DNA of 5,845 nt from Sandarakinorhabdus sp. GTDB lineage: Bacteria > Pseudomonadota > Alphaproteobacteria > Sphingomonadales > Sphingomonadaceae. Of this stretch, positions 1 through 5,554 are shown one piece after another. The stretch's first letter is position 1. The number at the start of each line of letters is the position of its first letter. The stretch is taken from NCBI GenBank assembly GCA_025458465.1, contig JALOSK010000131.1, positions 1-5,845 on the forward strand. Direction: 5' to 3'. The notes beneath the pieces were generated by a model, which was not told the origin of the DNA, made no database searches, and saw nothing but the letters and a program-made list of their open reading frames with translations. Position numbers and translations under genes: made by a program.

Positions 1-166
1 GGACAGCGGCACCATTGCCAAGGGCAAATATGCCGACATCATCACGGTGCGCGGCGACGTGCTGCACACCATCGCGCTGTTGCAGAACCCGGCGCACGTC
101 ATGAAGGGCGGCGTGCTCTACAAGCGCGACGGCGTGGTGATCGAAAGCGCGCTGGCACCGCGCTGA
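1..166 (+). CDS. Amidohydrolase family protein, C-terminal end (partial)
   Basis: Only the last 54 residues and the TGA stop (164-166) lie in the window, read in the frame that starts at base 2. The peptide contains GTIAKGKYADIITVRGDVL followed by a pattern like VMKGGVLYKRDG. This is the typical end of metal-dependent amidohydrolases of the imidazolonepropionase/dihydroorotase superfamily: a 'G.I..GK.AD' strand that rebuilds the small beta-sandwich domain, then the 'V..GG..Y' strand near the C-terminus. The metal-binding barrel lies to the left of the window, so the substrate cannot be judged; many proteins with this tail are annotated as imidazolonepropionase-like hydrolases or prolidases. 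It converges on the thiolase-like gene, whose stop is 32 bases away. The family call is fairly safe, the exact enzyme is not. Confidence 0.8.
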   Translation, partial: DSGTIAKGKYADIITVRGDVLHTIALLQNPAHVMKGGVLYKRDGVVIESALAPR

Positions 167-182
167 GATGAACCAGGAACCT

Positions 183-204
183 GCTCAGGCCCGCGGGCCT
201 AAGC
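183..204. terminator. Candidate bidirectional hairpin between convergent genes
   Basis: The 22 bases form an almost perfect inverted repeat: 11 pairs with one mismatch, arms GCTCAGGCCCG and CGGGCCTAAGC. It sits between the amidohydrolase stop (166) and the end of the opposing thiolase-like gene, and covers that gene's stop codon (199-201) and last codon. The position suits a shared transcription terminator, but neither side has a run of T, so it may instead be a 3'-end stabilising hairpin or act weakly. Confidence 0.4.
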
Positions 205-1701
205 GAAGCGCCAGCGCTGCAGGCCATCCTCGCCAAGGCTGATCCGGCCCGGCAGGCCGATCGGCGAGGCGTCGAGGCTGAGCAAGGTCGCCACCGCATC
301 GGCATCGCCAAGGTCGATCTTCCCGAACACGCGCGCGCCATCGGGCGTGCGGCCCACCACGCTGCCATGGCTGGGCTGGCCCTCGCGGCCGAAGACGATG
401 CTGAAGGTTTCCACCACCGCCGGGCCGGCATAGTCGCCGTCATGACGCGGCACGTCGCCCCGCGCGTCTTCGGCGGCGTCCTGCACGTCGCGGTTCAGCA
501 TCAGCCACGCCGCGTCCGCCGGGCGGTTGCCGATCACCAGCGCGTGATGCTTGGTCACATAGCCGCCCTGGCCATAGAGCAGCGCCTGATCGGCGGGCCG
601 ATCGCGCAGGGACCGCACCATCGCGCAGGTGGAGTGCAGCATGTAGCAGTTGAGGCCGGCGCCGGCGAAGCTGAGCCCGCCCATCACCGAAAGCGGCACA
701 TCGGGGCCAAGGCCCAGCGTGCGCCGCGCCATCTTGGGCACGGTGGGGAAGCAGGAATAAAGCTCCACCCGGTCGAAGCCATTGGGCGCAATGCGCATGG
801 CCTGGCCGAGCACGGCATCCTGCGCGCAAGAGTGCACATATTGATCGCGCTTCAGATAATCCATGTGCTCGCCCGCCGACGCGCCGCCATGAACATGGAT
901 GATGCGGTCTTCGGGAATGCCGGCGGCCCGCGCGGCGGCCAGCGTGGTCATCAGCACGGCGGCGGCGGCGTTGACATTGTTGTTGGCCACCATGCGCTTG
1001 GTATAGGGCCAGCAGATCATGCGGTTGTCGTCTGAAACCTGCGTGATCTCGTCCGCCGCAAACGCCTTGCGCCCCCAGGCGAACGGATTGGCGGCAGCGG
1101 CCTGGCTGATCCGTTCATAGGCAGCGCCGCTTTCGGCCAGCGCCTGTGCCGGGCTGAGACCCCAGGCCGCCACCGTGGCGTTTTCATACAGCGGATAGAT
1201 GTGGATCGGCTGGAAGATGCCGTGCTTCATGCCCAGTTCGGTCACGTGCTCCGATGGGATGATCGGGTTTTCCGGCACCTTGGCCGGCGGCGTCCACGGC
1301 AGTTCGATGCCGGCGGCCTTTGCCTTGGCCACGGCGTTCTGTGCCTCGCCGCCGGTCACCACGGCGATCATGCTGTTGCCGTTCATGATCCTGAGCGCGG
1401 CTTCGTGGATCTTCGTTGTCGGCGTCTCGCCGCCCACCACGGCATAGACGGCGCGGGCCGGCAATATGCCCAGCCGCTCCGCCAGCCGCTGTGCCACCCG
1501 ATCATAACGCCACGAGACGAGGTTGATCACATCAAGGCTGTCGATCCGATCAAGAAAGCCGCCGCCGGCATCGGCATCGGCGGCGCGCACCGCCGCATCC
1601 ATCAGCGCCAGTGGCTCCAGCGCCTGGGCGGGATCGGCAGGGCGATCGAGCACCTCGCCCACACCGATGATCACCGGCGTGCGATCGGCTGGCAGCGACA
1701 T
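199..1701 (-). CDS. Thiolase-like protein (TLP1 type) with extra C-terminal domain
   Basis: This 500-residue protein has the two-part thiolase fold with a family-typical start (RTPVIIGVGEV, about 7-17), the first half to about residue 250 and the second from about 255 to 400. Databases usually call such proteins acetyl-CoA acetyltransferase. The catalytic landmarks are missing, however. The region that should carry the nucleophilic cysteine reads GGETPTTKIHEAA (90-102); the NEAF position reads ELYSCFP (313-319); the GHP histidine loop reads GGLSFAGAGLNCYMLH (341-356); and the second-cysteine CxGGG loop reads YGQGGYVTKHH (376-386). Residues from about 425 to 500 form an added beta-rich domain (VETFSIVFGREG, then GSVVGRTPDGARVFG), matching what I know of the C-terminal addition of mycobacterial thiolase-like protein 1. 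It probably binds CoA or an acyl-CoA, but thiolase activity is doubtful and its role is unknown. The ATG at 1701 is supported by an AAAGGGGAA ribosome site (1707-1715, minus strand). It diverges from phhA. Confidence 0.88.
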   Translation of the reverse strand: MSLPADRTPVIIGVGEVLDRPADPAQALEPLALMDAAVRAADADAGGGFLDRIDSLDVINLVSWRYDRVAQRLAERLGILPARAVYAVVGGETPTTKIHEAALRIMNGNSMIAVVTGGEAQNAVAKAKAAGIELPWTPPAKVPENPIIPSEHVTELGMKHGIFQPIHIYPLYENATVAAWGLSPAQALAESGAAYERISQAAAANPFAWGRKAFAADEITQVSDDNRMICWPYTKRMVANNNVNAAAAVLMTTLAAARAAGIPEDRIIHVHGGASAGEHMDYLKRDQYVHSCAQDAVLGQAMRIAPNGFDRVELYSCFPTVPKMARRTLGLGPDVPLSVMGGLSFAGAGLNCYMLHSTCAMVRSLRDRPADQALLYGQGGYVTKHHALVIGNRPADAAWLMLNRDVQDAAEDARGDVPRHDGDYAGPAVVETFSIVFGREGQPSHGSVVGRTPDGARVFGKIDLGDADAVATLLSLDASPIGLPGRISLGEDGLQRWRFA

Positions 1702-1729
1702 GGCAATTCCCCTTTTCCTGTGCCGGCCC

Positions 1730-1757
1730 GTGATACAGGGGCGCGGGCAGGTCGCAA
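1730..1757 (-). promoter_or_regulatory. Candidate promoter for the thiolase-like gene
   Basis: On the minus strand, TTGCGA (1757-1752) and TATCAC (1735-1730) are separated by 16 bases. Each matches the sigma-70 consensus at four of six positions. Transcription would start near 1723, leaving a short leader that contains the AAAGGGGAA ribosome site. This is read by eye in a GC-rich spacer, so it is only suggestive. Confidence 0.35.
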
Positions 1758-1773
1758 AGCCGCAACGCCCCTG
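1736..1773. repeat. 8-bp inverted repeat between divergent promoters (possible operator)
   Basis: CAGGGGCG at 1736-1743 is mirrored exactly by CGCCCCTG at 1766-1773, with 22 bases between the arms and centres 30 bases apart, close to three helical turns. The left arm abuts the candidate -10 of the thiolase-like gene and the right arm stops one base short of the phhA -10. Such a layout would suit a dimeric or tetrameric regulator controlling both genes. The regulator is not known. The arms are GC-rich, so chance is possible. Confidence 0.4.
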
Positions 1774-1780
1774 CTACAAT
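1772..1780 (+). promoter_or_regulatory. Extended -10 promoter element of phhA
   Basis: TGCTACAAT is an extended -10 element (TG, one base, then TACAAT, five of six matches to TATAAT). It is one of the few AT-rich spots in the spacer. There is no good -35 (TCGCAA at 1752-1757 matches three of six), which is usual for extended -10 promoters. Transcription would begin about 1786-1788, at the GTG start codon of phhA itself. Confidence 0.5.
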
Positions 1781-1786
1781 CGCGGG

Positions 1787-2635
1787 GTGACCATCAAACA
1801 GCCTTCGCCCGATTGGACCATCCCGCAGGATTGGGGCCATTACACCCCCACCGATCACCGCGTGTGGGATCATCTGTTCGATCGCCAGACCCGCCTGCTG
1901 CCCGGCCGGGTGGCGCCGGAATTCCTGGATGGCCTGAAACGCCTGGATCTCACCCGCCCCGGCGTGCCCGATTTTGCCCGCCTGAACGAAAGGCTGATGG
2001 CGCTGACCGGCTGGCAGGTGGTGGCGGTGCCCGGTTTGGTGCCCGATGACGTGTTCTTCACCCATCTCGCCAATCGCCGTTTCCCGGCCGGCAATTTCAT
2101 CCGCCGGCCCGATCAGCTGGATTATCTGCAGGAACCCGACGTGTTTCACGACGTGTTCGGCCATGTGCCGCTGCTCGCCAACCCGGTGTTCGCCGATTAT
2201 CTGGAAGCCTATGGCAAGGGCGGGTTGCGGGCGCTGGATCATGGCGCCATGCACAAGCTGGCGCGGCTGTACTGGTATACGGTGGAATTCGGGCTGATCC
2301 GGTCAGGCGACGGCCTTGCCATCTATGGTGCCGGCATCGTGTCCAGCCATGGCGAAACGTTGTTCGCGCTCGACAGCGACAGCCCGAACCGCATCGGCTG
2401 GGGCCTCGAACGCTTGCTGCGCACCCCCTATCGCATCGATGATTTCCAGCAGAGCTATTTCGTCATCGACAGTTTCGAGGAGCTGCTGACCACCACGCTG
2501 GAAACGGATTTCGGCCCGCTCTACCACCGGCTGGAGGGGGCGGCCGACATTCCGATCGACGCCATCCTGCCCGATGATCGCGTGTTCAGCCGTGGCACGC
2601 AAAGCCACGTGGCGGCCGAACGCCAGCCAGCTTAA
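1787..2635 (+). CDS. phhA: Phenylalanine 4-monooxygenase (phenylalanine hydroxylase)
   Basis: This cytosolic enzyme converts phenylalanine to tyrosine with O2, a tetrahydropterin and non-haem iron. The 282-residue product is the bacterial single-domain form without the regulatory ACT domain of animal enzymes. The signature region runs from RRFPAGNFIRRPDQLDYLQ (97-115) to DVFHDVFGHVPLL, giving iron ligands H121 and H126. The third ligand is E167 in YWYTVEFGL, and SSHGE and IDDFQQSYFVIDSF are further conserved blocks. The family-typical N-terminus (PDWTIPQ) follows closely on a GTG at 1787, the only start near it; the next in-frame ATG is well inside the domain and an upstream ATG at 1700 adds unrelated residues. 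No Shine-Dalgarno sequence precedes the GTG, and the extended -10 element just upstream suggests a leaderless mRNA. The stop overlaps that of the next, opposing gene. No pterin carbinolamine dehydratase or tyrosine catabolism gene is in the window. Confidence 0.96.
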   Translation: MTIKQPSPDWTIPQDWGHYTPTDHRVWDHLFDRQTRLLPGRVAPEFLDGLKRLDLTRPGVPDFARLNERLMALTGWQVVAVPGLVPDDVFFTHLANRRFPAGNFIRRPDQLDYLQEPDVFHDVFGHVPLLANPVFADYLEAYGKGGLRALDHGAMHKLARLYWYTVEFGLIRSGDGLAIYGAGIVSSHGETLFALDSDSPNRIGWGLERLLRTPYRIDDFQQSYFVIDSFEELLTTTLETDFGPLYHRLEGAADIPIDAILPDDRVFSRGTQSHVAAERQPA

Positions 2636-2895
2636 CGCAGCTTGCCGCGCTGCATCAGGTTGACGATGCCGAGCAGCACGGAGGCGCCGACAAACGCCAC
2701 CACCAGGCCGGTGATCGAGAATTCCTGCACCGAACCGGCAATGCCGACCTGGTTGAGCAGGGCGTTGCCCACCACCGAACCGATACAGCCGGCGAGGATG
2801 TTCTTGAACAGCCCCATGTCGCTGTCCCGGTTCATGAAACGGCTGGCGAGGAAGCCGGCAAAGCCCCCCACGATCAGTGCAACGATCCAGCCCAT
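2632..2895 (-). CDS. GlsB/YeaQ/YmgE family small membrane protein
   Basis: This 87-residue, glycine-rich inner-membrane protein has three predicted helices: about 2-19 (GWIVALIVGGFAGFLASRF), 30-48 (FKNILAGCIGSVVGNALL) and 58-80 (FSITGLVVAFVGASVLLG), ending in a basic tail, QRGKLR. The length, the G-x-x-x-G spacings and the short charged loop NRDSDMG between helices 1 and 2 are typical of the family once called transglycosylase-associated proteins. Its members are often stress-induced, but the molecular function is not settled and no enzymatic activity is implied. I chose the ATG at 2895 because it begins the first helix and has GGGAG (2903-2907, minus strand) seven bases upstream; longer readings up to 3009 add a polar, non-family stretch. 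Its TAA overlaps the phhA TAA within TTAA. It diverges from the hydrolase gene. Confidence 0.9.
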   Translation of the reverse strand: MGWIVALIVGGFAGFLASRFMNRDSDMGLFKNILAGCIGSVVGNALLNQVGIAGSVQEFSITGLVVAFVGASVLLGIVNLMQRGKLR

Positions 2896-2913
2896 GTCTT
2901 GTCTCCCGGTTGT

Positions 2914-2927
2914 GAGTGGCGCCACTC
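2914..2927. repeat. Perfect 14-bp palindrome in a divergent spacer (possible operator)
   Basis: GAGTGGCGCCACTC is a perfect palindrome within the 83-base spacer between the GlsB-type gene and the alpha/beta-hydrolase gene. It overlaps the candidate -10 of the minus-strand gene, a position where a bound dimer would repress. It could alternatively form a hairpin in a leader RNA. No regulator is identified. Confidence 0.4.
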
Positions 2928-2953
2928 TACCCCATTCTCGCTGTTGACGCCAA
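2924..2953 (-). promoter_or_regulatory. Candidate promoter for the GlsB-type gene
   Basis: On the minus strand, TTGGCG (2953-2948) and TAGAGT (2929-2924) are 18 bases apart, each with four of six matches to the sigma-70 consensus. The predicted start near 2917 leaves a roughly 20-base leader carrying the GGGAG ribosome site. On the plus strand, TTGACG (2944-2949) is a good -35 for the hydrolase gene, but it lacks a convincing -10 at the right distance. Confidence 0.3.
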
Positions 2954-2978
2954 ACTTGGCCGGCGGCATCGCGAAGGC

Positions 2979-3860
2979 ATGACCGACGCAACTGACCATT
3001 GGGGGCCAACCTCCCACAGCTTCATCTCGCAGCGGCTGCGCCTGCATTATTGCGATTGGGGCAATGCCGATGCGCCGCCCTTGCTGCTGCTGCACGGCGG
3101 GCGCGACCATGCCCGCAGCTGGGACTGGGTGGCGCGCGAGCTGAAGGATGATTGGCACATCATCGCGCCTGATTGGCCCGGACATGGCGATTCCGCCTGG
3201 GCGCCGGATGGGGACTACAACACCCACGCCTATGTCTATGATCTGGCGCAGCTGGTGCACCAGCTGAAGCTGGCGCCTGTCACCATTGTGGCCCATTCGA
3301 TGGGCGGCAACATCGCCCTGCGCTACACCGGGCTCTATCCGGAAAATGTGAAGAAGCTGGTGGCCATCGAAGGGCTTGGCCCCTCGCCCAGGATGCTGGC
3401 CGAGCGGCTGAAGACCGATTTTGCCGAGCGCGAACGCCAGTGGATCGAGGCCAAGCGCGCCGCCGCCGCCCGCCAACCCAAACGCTATGCCACGCTGGAG
3501 GATGCGTTTGCCCGCATGCACCAGGAAAACAGCTTCCTTTCTGAAGAGCAGGCCCGCCATCTCACGATCCACGGCACGCACCGCAACGAAGATGGCAGCT
3601 ACAGCTGGAAGTTCGACAATTATCTGCACCTGCCCTGGGCGCACGACACCGCGCCCGAACAGGTGGCGGAACTGTGGCGGCGCATCACCTGCCCGACGCT
3701 GCTGATGTATGGCGCCAAAAGCTGGGCGTCGAACCCGGTGGCCGATGGCCGCATCCAGCATTTCGCCAACGCCCGCGTCGTCACCTTCGAGGATGCAGGC
3801 CACTGGCTGCACCACGACCAGTTCGACCGGTTCATGGCCGAACTGCGCGGCTTCCTGTGA
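2979..3860 (+). CDS. Alpha/beta-hydrolase fold protein, serine type
   Basis: This 293-residue protein has the full single-domain fold without a signal peptide, so it is probably cytosolic. Motifs in order are LLLLHGG (35-41, oxyanion hole), DWPGHGDSAW (65-74), AHSMGG (105-110) with nucleophile S107, and AGHWLHHDQF with H275. The acid usually found after strand 7 is absent: that region reads LLMYGAKSWASNP with no aspartate. Instead E131 in VAIEGLGP follows strand 6, the position used by haloalkane dehalogenases such as LinB. With serine instead of aspartate as nucleophile, an esterase or lactonase role is likelier than dehalogenation, but the substrate cannot be told. Residues about 140-225 form the helical cap. 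The ATG at 2979 fits the family best, although its upstream GAAGG lies only one base away, too close for a normal ribosome site; a GTG at 2916 would add 21 non-family residues. Its TGA directly abuts the stop of the opposing peptidase gene. Confidence 0.9.
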   Translation: MTDATDHWGPTSHSFISQRLRLHYCDWGNADAPPLLLLHGGRDHARSWDWVARELKDDWHIIAPDWPGHGDSAWAPDGDYNTHAYVYDLAQLVHQLKLAPVTIVAHSMGGNIALRYTGLYPENVKKLVAIEGLGPSPRMLAERLKTDFAERERQWIEAKRAAAARQPKRYATLEDAFARMHQENSFLSEEQARHLTIHGTHRNEDGSYSWKFDNYLHLPWAHDTAPEQVAELWRRITCPTLLMYGAKSWASNPVADGRIQHFANARVVTFEDAGHWLHHDQFDRFMAELRGFL

Positions 3861-4919
3861 TCAACTGACCCCGGCCGGCTTGTTCGCCGTGGCCGGATCA
3901 ACGCCCGCCAGTTGCAGCGCCTTGTTCAGCGCGTCGGCCGCCGGCACCGCGACATCGGGCACCACGCCGGTGCCTTCCCAGCCCTGGCCGGTATCCGGAT
4001 CAAAGGTGCGGCCCACCGGAATGAACGCACCGAAACCGCCGGGCAATTCGGCCATGCCGCCATAATGGCCGGCACCGCGCGTGGTTTCGCCCACCAGCGT
4101 GGCGCGGCCGGTGCGCTTCAGCGACAGTGCCAGATGCTCGGCGGCAGAGGCGGTGCGCTTCGATGTCAGCAGGATCACCCGCGTGCCCTGCCACACCGGC
4201 CGGGCAGCCGGCACGGCCACATGCAGGCGGCGCACCACGCCGGCCGGGCCCGGCTGCCGGCGCACGGTCGGGCTGTCGCCAATCGGGTTGCCGCCGCGCC
4301 GCTCCACCGCTTCCCGCGTGTCCATCAGCACCAGCGGCGTCTCGCGGGCAAACATGTGCGGGAACATGCGGTCCATTTCGTCGAGGCCGCCGCCGCGGTG
4401 GGTGCGCGCATCGATGATCAGCACGCGCGCGCCGGCATGGGCGGCGATGAACGCGTCGAGCTGCCTGAGCGTGTCCGCATCGCCCGGAAACAGGTTGAAC
4501 CCGATATAGGCGACGCCATCGGCCAGCCAGCCGCTGCCGGCGATTGCGGCCATTGGCGGCGGCGTGCCGTTCTGGCGCGGTGCGCGTTCAGCCAGTGCAT
4601 TGGGCGCAAACAATTTCAGGTGGCCGTCCTTCGACACCGCCTGCAAATCATCAGTGAGGGTTTTTGCCAGCACATCGGGATCGTTGATCGCGGCATAGGC
4701 GCCGCTGGCCAGCTTCGCCTTCAGCATGGCGGCATAGCGCGCGCCGACATCGGGGAAGACGAAATTGTCGGCCAGTTCACCGGCCAGCATTGTCACCAGA
4801 TCCGTTGTGGCGGCCGGCTGGCTCACGGCGGCCGCCGGGGCTGGCCGGGCGGTCAGGGCAATGGCGCTGGCCAACAGCAGGGCGGCAAGCGCGGGGGAGG
4901 CGGAAGCGGTGCTGGGCAC
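3861..4919 (-). CDS. Exported S41-family peptidase (tail-specific/IRBP-like)
   Basis: This 352-residue protein appears to be a secreted or periplasmic serine peptidase. Residues 9-31 form a hydrophobic segment ending in an A-x-A-like site (RPAPAAA), a probable signal peptide. An N-terminal helical part (about 40-105) holds SKDGHLKLF with H100, and the core runs from about 130 to 325. Core motifs are LIIDARTHRGGG (168-178), LTSKRTASAAEHLA with likely nucleophile S258 and E261, LVGETTRGAGH with E278, and the family-ending GWEGTGVVPDV (313-323). No PDZ domain is evident, so it resembles the IRBP/tricorn-core branch more than CtpA. The start is GTG at 4919, supported by AAAGGA nine bases upstream. 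Oddly, the signal peptide then has no lysine or arginine before its hydrophobic core. A CTG start at 4952 would add an H-R-K stretch, but CTG starts are rare. The gene diverges from the Lrp-type regulator. Its natural substrate is unknown. Confidence 0.88.
   Translation of the reverse strand: MPSTASASPALAALLLASAIALTARPAPAAAVSQPAATTDLVTMLAGELADNFVFPDVGARYAAMLKAKLASGAYAAINDPDVLAKTLTDDLQAVSKDGHLKLFAPNALAERAPRQNGTPPPMAAIAGSGWLADGVAYIGFNLFPGDADTLRQLDAFIAAHAGARVLIIDARTHRGGGLDEMDRMFPHMFARETPLVLMDTREAVERRGGNPIGDSPTVRRQPGPAGVVRRLHVAVPAARPVWQGTRVILLTSKRTASAAEHLALSLKRTGRATLVGETTRGAGHYGGMAELPGGFGAFIPVGRTFDPDTGQGWEGTGVVPDVAVPAADALNKALQLAGVDPATANKPAGVS
3871..3896 (+). terminator. Candidate hairpin downstream of the hydrolase gene, inside the opposing gene
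   Basis: CCGGCCGGC (3871-3879) can pair with GCC (3886-3888) and GGCCGG (3891-3896), giving a nine-pair stem with a two-base bulge and a six-base loop. It begins 11 bases after the hydrolase stop and lies within the last codons of the peptidase gene. There is no T tract, and codon constraints in GC-rich DNA often create such stems, so terminator function is only possible. Confidence 0.25.
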
Positions 4920-5055
4920 GGGGAAAAATCCTTTGCGGTGATTGGCAAGCAGGGCTGCCGCCTTGTAAGCCGATTCCCGCGCCTCATGTGCGCAATGGCG
5001 GGGGTGATGTTGCCAGTTTCAGGCAGCCGCCCGCCAGTCGACGCGGATCTTTGGC
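4920..5055. other. Divergent spacer between the peptidase and Lrp-type genes
   Basis: This 136-base spacer must hold both gene starts' control signals. On the minus strand AAAGGA (4934-4929) is a clear ribosome site for the peptidase gene, and TACAAG (4967-4962) is a possible -10 without a good -35. On the plus strand I find no convincing promoter; TTGCCA (5010-5015) could be a -35 but has no -10 behind it. TTGCCA also occurs on the minus strand (4948-4943), making a loose inverted pair about 67 bases apart, which might be regulator contacts but is too short to trust. Confidence 0.4.
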
Positions 5056-5520
5056 ATGATGGACGAATTCGATCGCCAGCTGCTGGCGCTGTTGCAGGAA
5101 GACGGGCTGGCCACCGCCGAACAGTTGGCCGGTCAGGTGCCGCTGTCGCCTTCGGCCATCGCCCGTCGCGTGCGCCGCCTGCGCGCCGATGGTGTGATCG
5201 CGGCCACCCGCGCCGTGCTGTCGGAACAGGTGGCGGGCCGCCGGCTGCGCGCGCTGGTGATGGTGCAGCTGCACGATCACGCGCCGGCTGCCGGGTTGGC
5301 GGCGCTGCGGCAGCGGCTGATGGCGCGGGCAGAGGTGCAGATGTGCCTTGAAGTGTCGGGCCAGCATGATCTGGTGCTGCTGGTATCGGTGGCCGACATG
5401 CCGGCCTTCAACGCCTTTGCCGATGCCGAACTGGCCGGTGATCCGGTGGTCCGCCGTTATGAAACGTCGTTCGTGAAGAAGGCGCTGAAGCACACGACGG
5501 CGGTGCCGCTCGCCGATTGA
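5056..5520 (+). CDS. Lrp/AsnC family transcriptional regulator
   Basis: This 154-residue DNA-binding protein has the normal size and layout of the family. The N-terminal winged helix-turn-helix covers about 4-56: DEFDRQLLALLQEDG, the turn helix TAEQLAGQV (20-28), recognition helix SPSAIARRVRRLRADG (31-46), and the wing VIAATRAVLS. The RAM/ligand-binding domain covers about 65-145: ALVMVQLH (66-73), then VSGQHDLVLLVSVADMPAF with the characteristic G102-x-x-D105, ending ETSFVKKALKHTT. Members form dimers to octamers and usually sense an amino acid or related metabolite, often controlling a neighbouring or divergent gene. The effector and targets here are unknown; the divergent peptidase and downstream dioxygenase are natural candidates. 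Either of two adjacent ATGs (5056, 5059) could be used, and the upstream GGA is weak. The protein could be AsnC-, PutR- or BkdR-like; I cannot choose. Confidence 0.93.
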   Translation: MMDEFDRQLLALLQEDGLATAEQLAGQVPLSPSAIARRVRRLRADGVIAATRAVLSEQVAGRRLRALVMVQLHDHAPAAGLAALRQRLMARAEVQMCLEVSGQHDLVLLVSVADMPAFNAFADAELAGDPVVRRYETSFVKKALKHTTAVPLAD

Positions 5521-5522
5521 TC

Positions 5523-5531
5523 TGCTAGCAT
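5523..5531 (+). promoter_or_regulatory. Possible extended -10 promoter for the dioxygenase gene
   Basis: TGCTAGCAT (TG, one base, then TAGCAT, four of six matches) begins just after the regulator's stop and resembles the phhA element TGCTACAAT at seven of nine positions. Transcription from about 5538 would leave a leader of some 17 bases holding the ribosome site GGGAGGG. No -35 is evident. Read-through from the regulator gene is equally possible because the spacer is only 34 bases. Confidence 0.3.
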
Positions 5532-5554
5532 CGCGCAAAAGCAGGGAGGGCAAG

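Noticed and set aside
1523..1786. N-terminal extension of phhA to an upstream start
   Set aside because: The extra 88 residues are low-complexity, overlap the start of the thiolase-like gene on the other strand and are not part of the phenylalanine hydroxylase family.
1201..2049. A 282-codon plus-strand frame spanning the thiolase-like start, the divergent spacer and phhA
   Set aside because: It crosses two real gene starts and promoters in the wrong frame, and its translation has no family character.
2637..2653. Five-pair hairpin (GCAGC/GCTGC) after the phhA stop as a terminator
   Set aside because: The stem is short, has a seven-base loop and no T tract, and is entirely inside the opposing coding sequence.
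2916..2978. GTG start at 2916 for the hydrolase gene
   Set aside because: It lies inside the 14-bp palindrome, has no ribosome site and adds 21 residues without family support.
2874..3815. A 313-codon minus-strand frame opposite the alpha/beta-hydrolase
   Set aside because: The plus-strand reading has complete hydrolase motifs including the catalytic serine and histidine; the antisense product is a compositional artefact.
2979..3860. Haloalkane dehalogenase identity for the alpha/beta-hydrolase
   Set aside because: The nucleophile is serine (AHSMGG) rather than aspartate, and the tryptophan that follows the nucleophile in dehalogenases is methionine here.
3912..5351. A 479-codon open frame on the plus strand opposite the S41 peptidase and running into the regulator gene
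   Set aside because: It is a shadow of GC-rich coding DNA: its translation is low-complexity, rich in arginine, glycine, alanine and histidine, with no recognisable domain, and it overlaps two well-supported genes.
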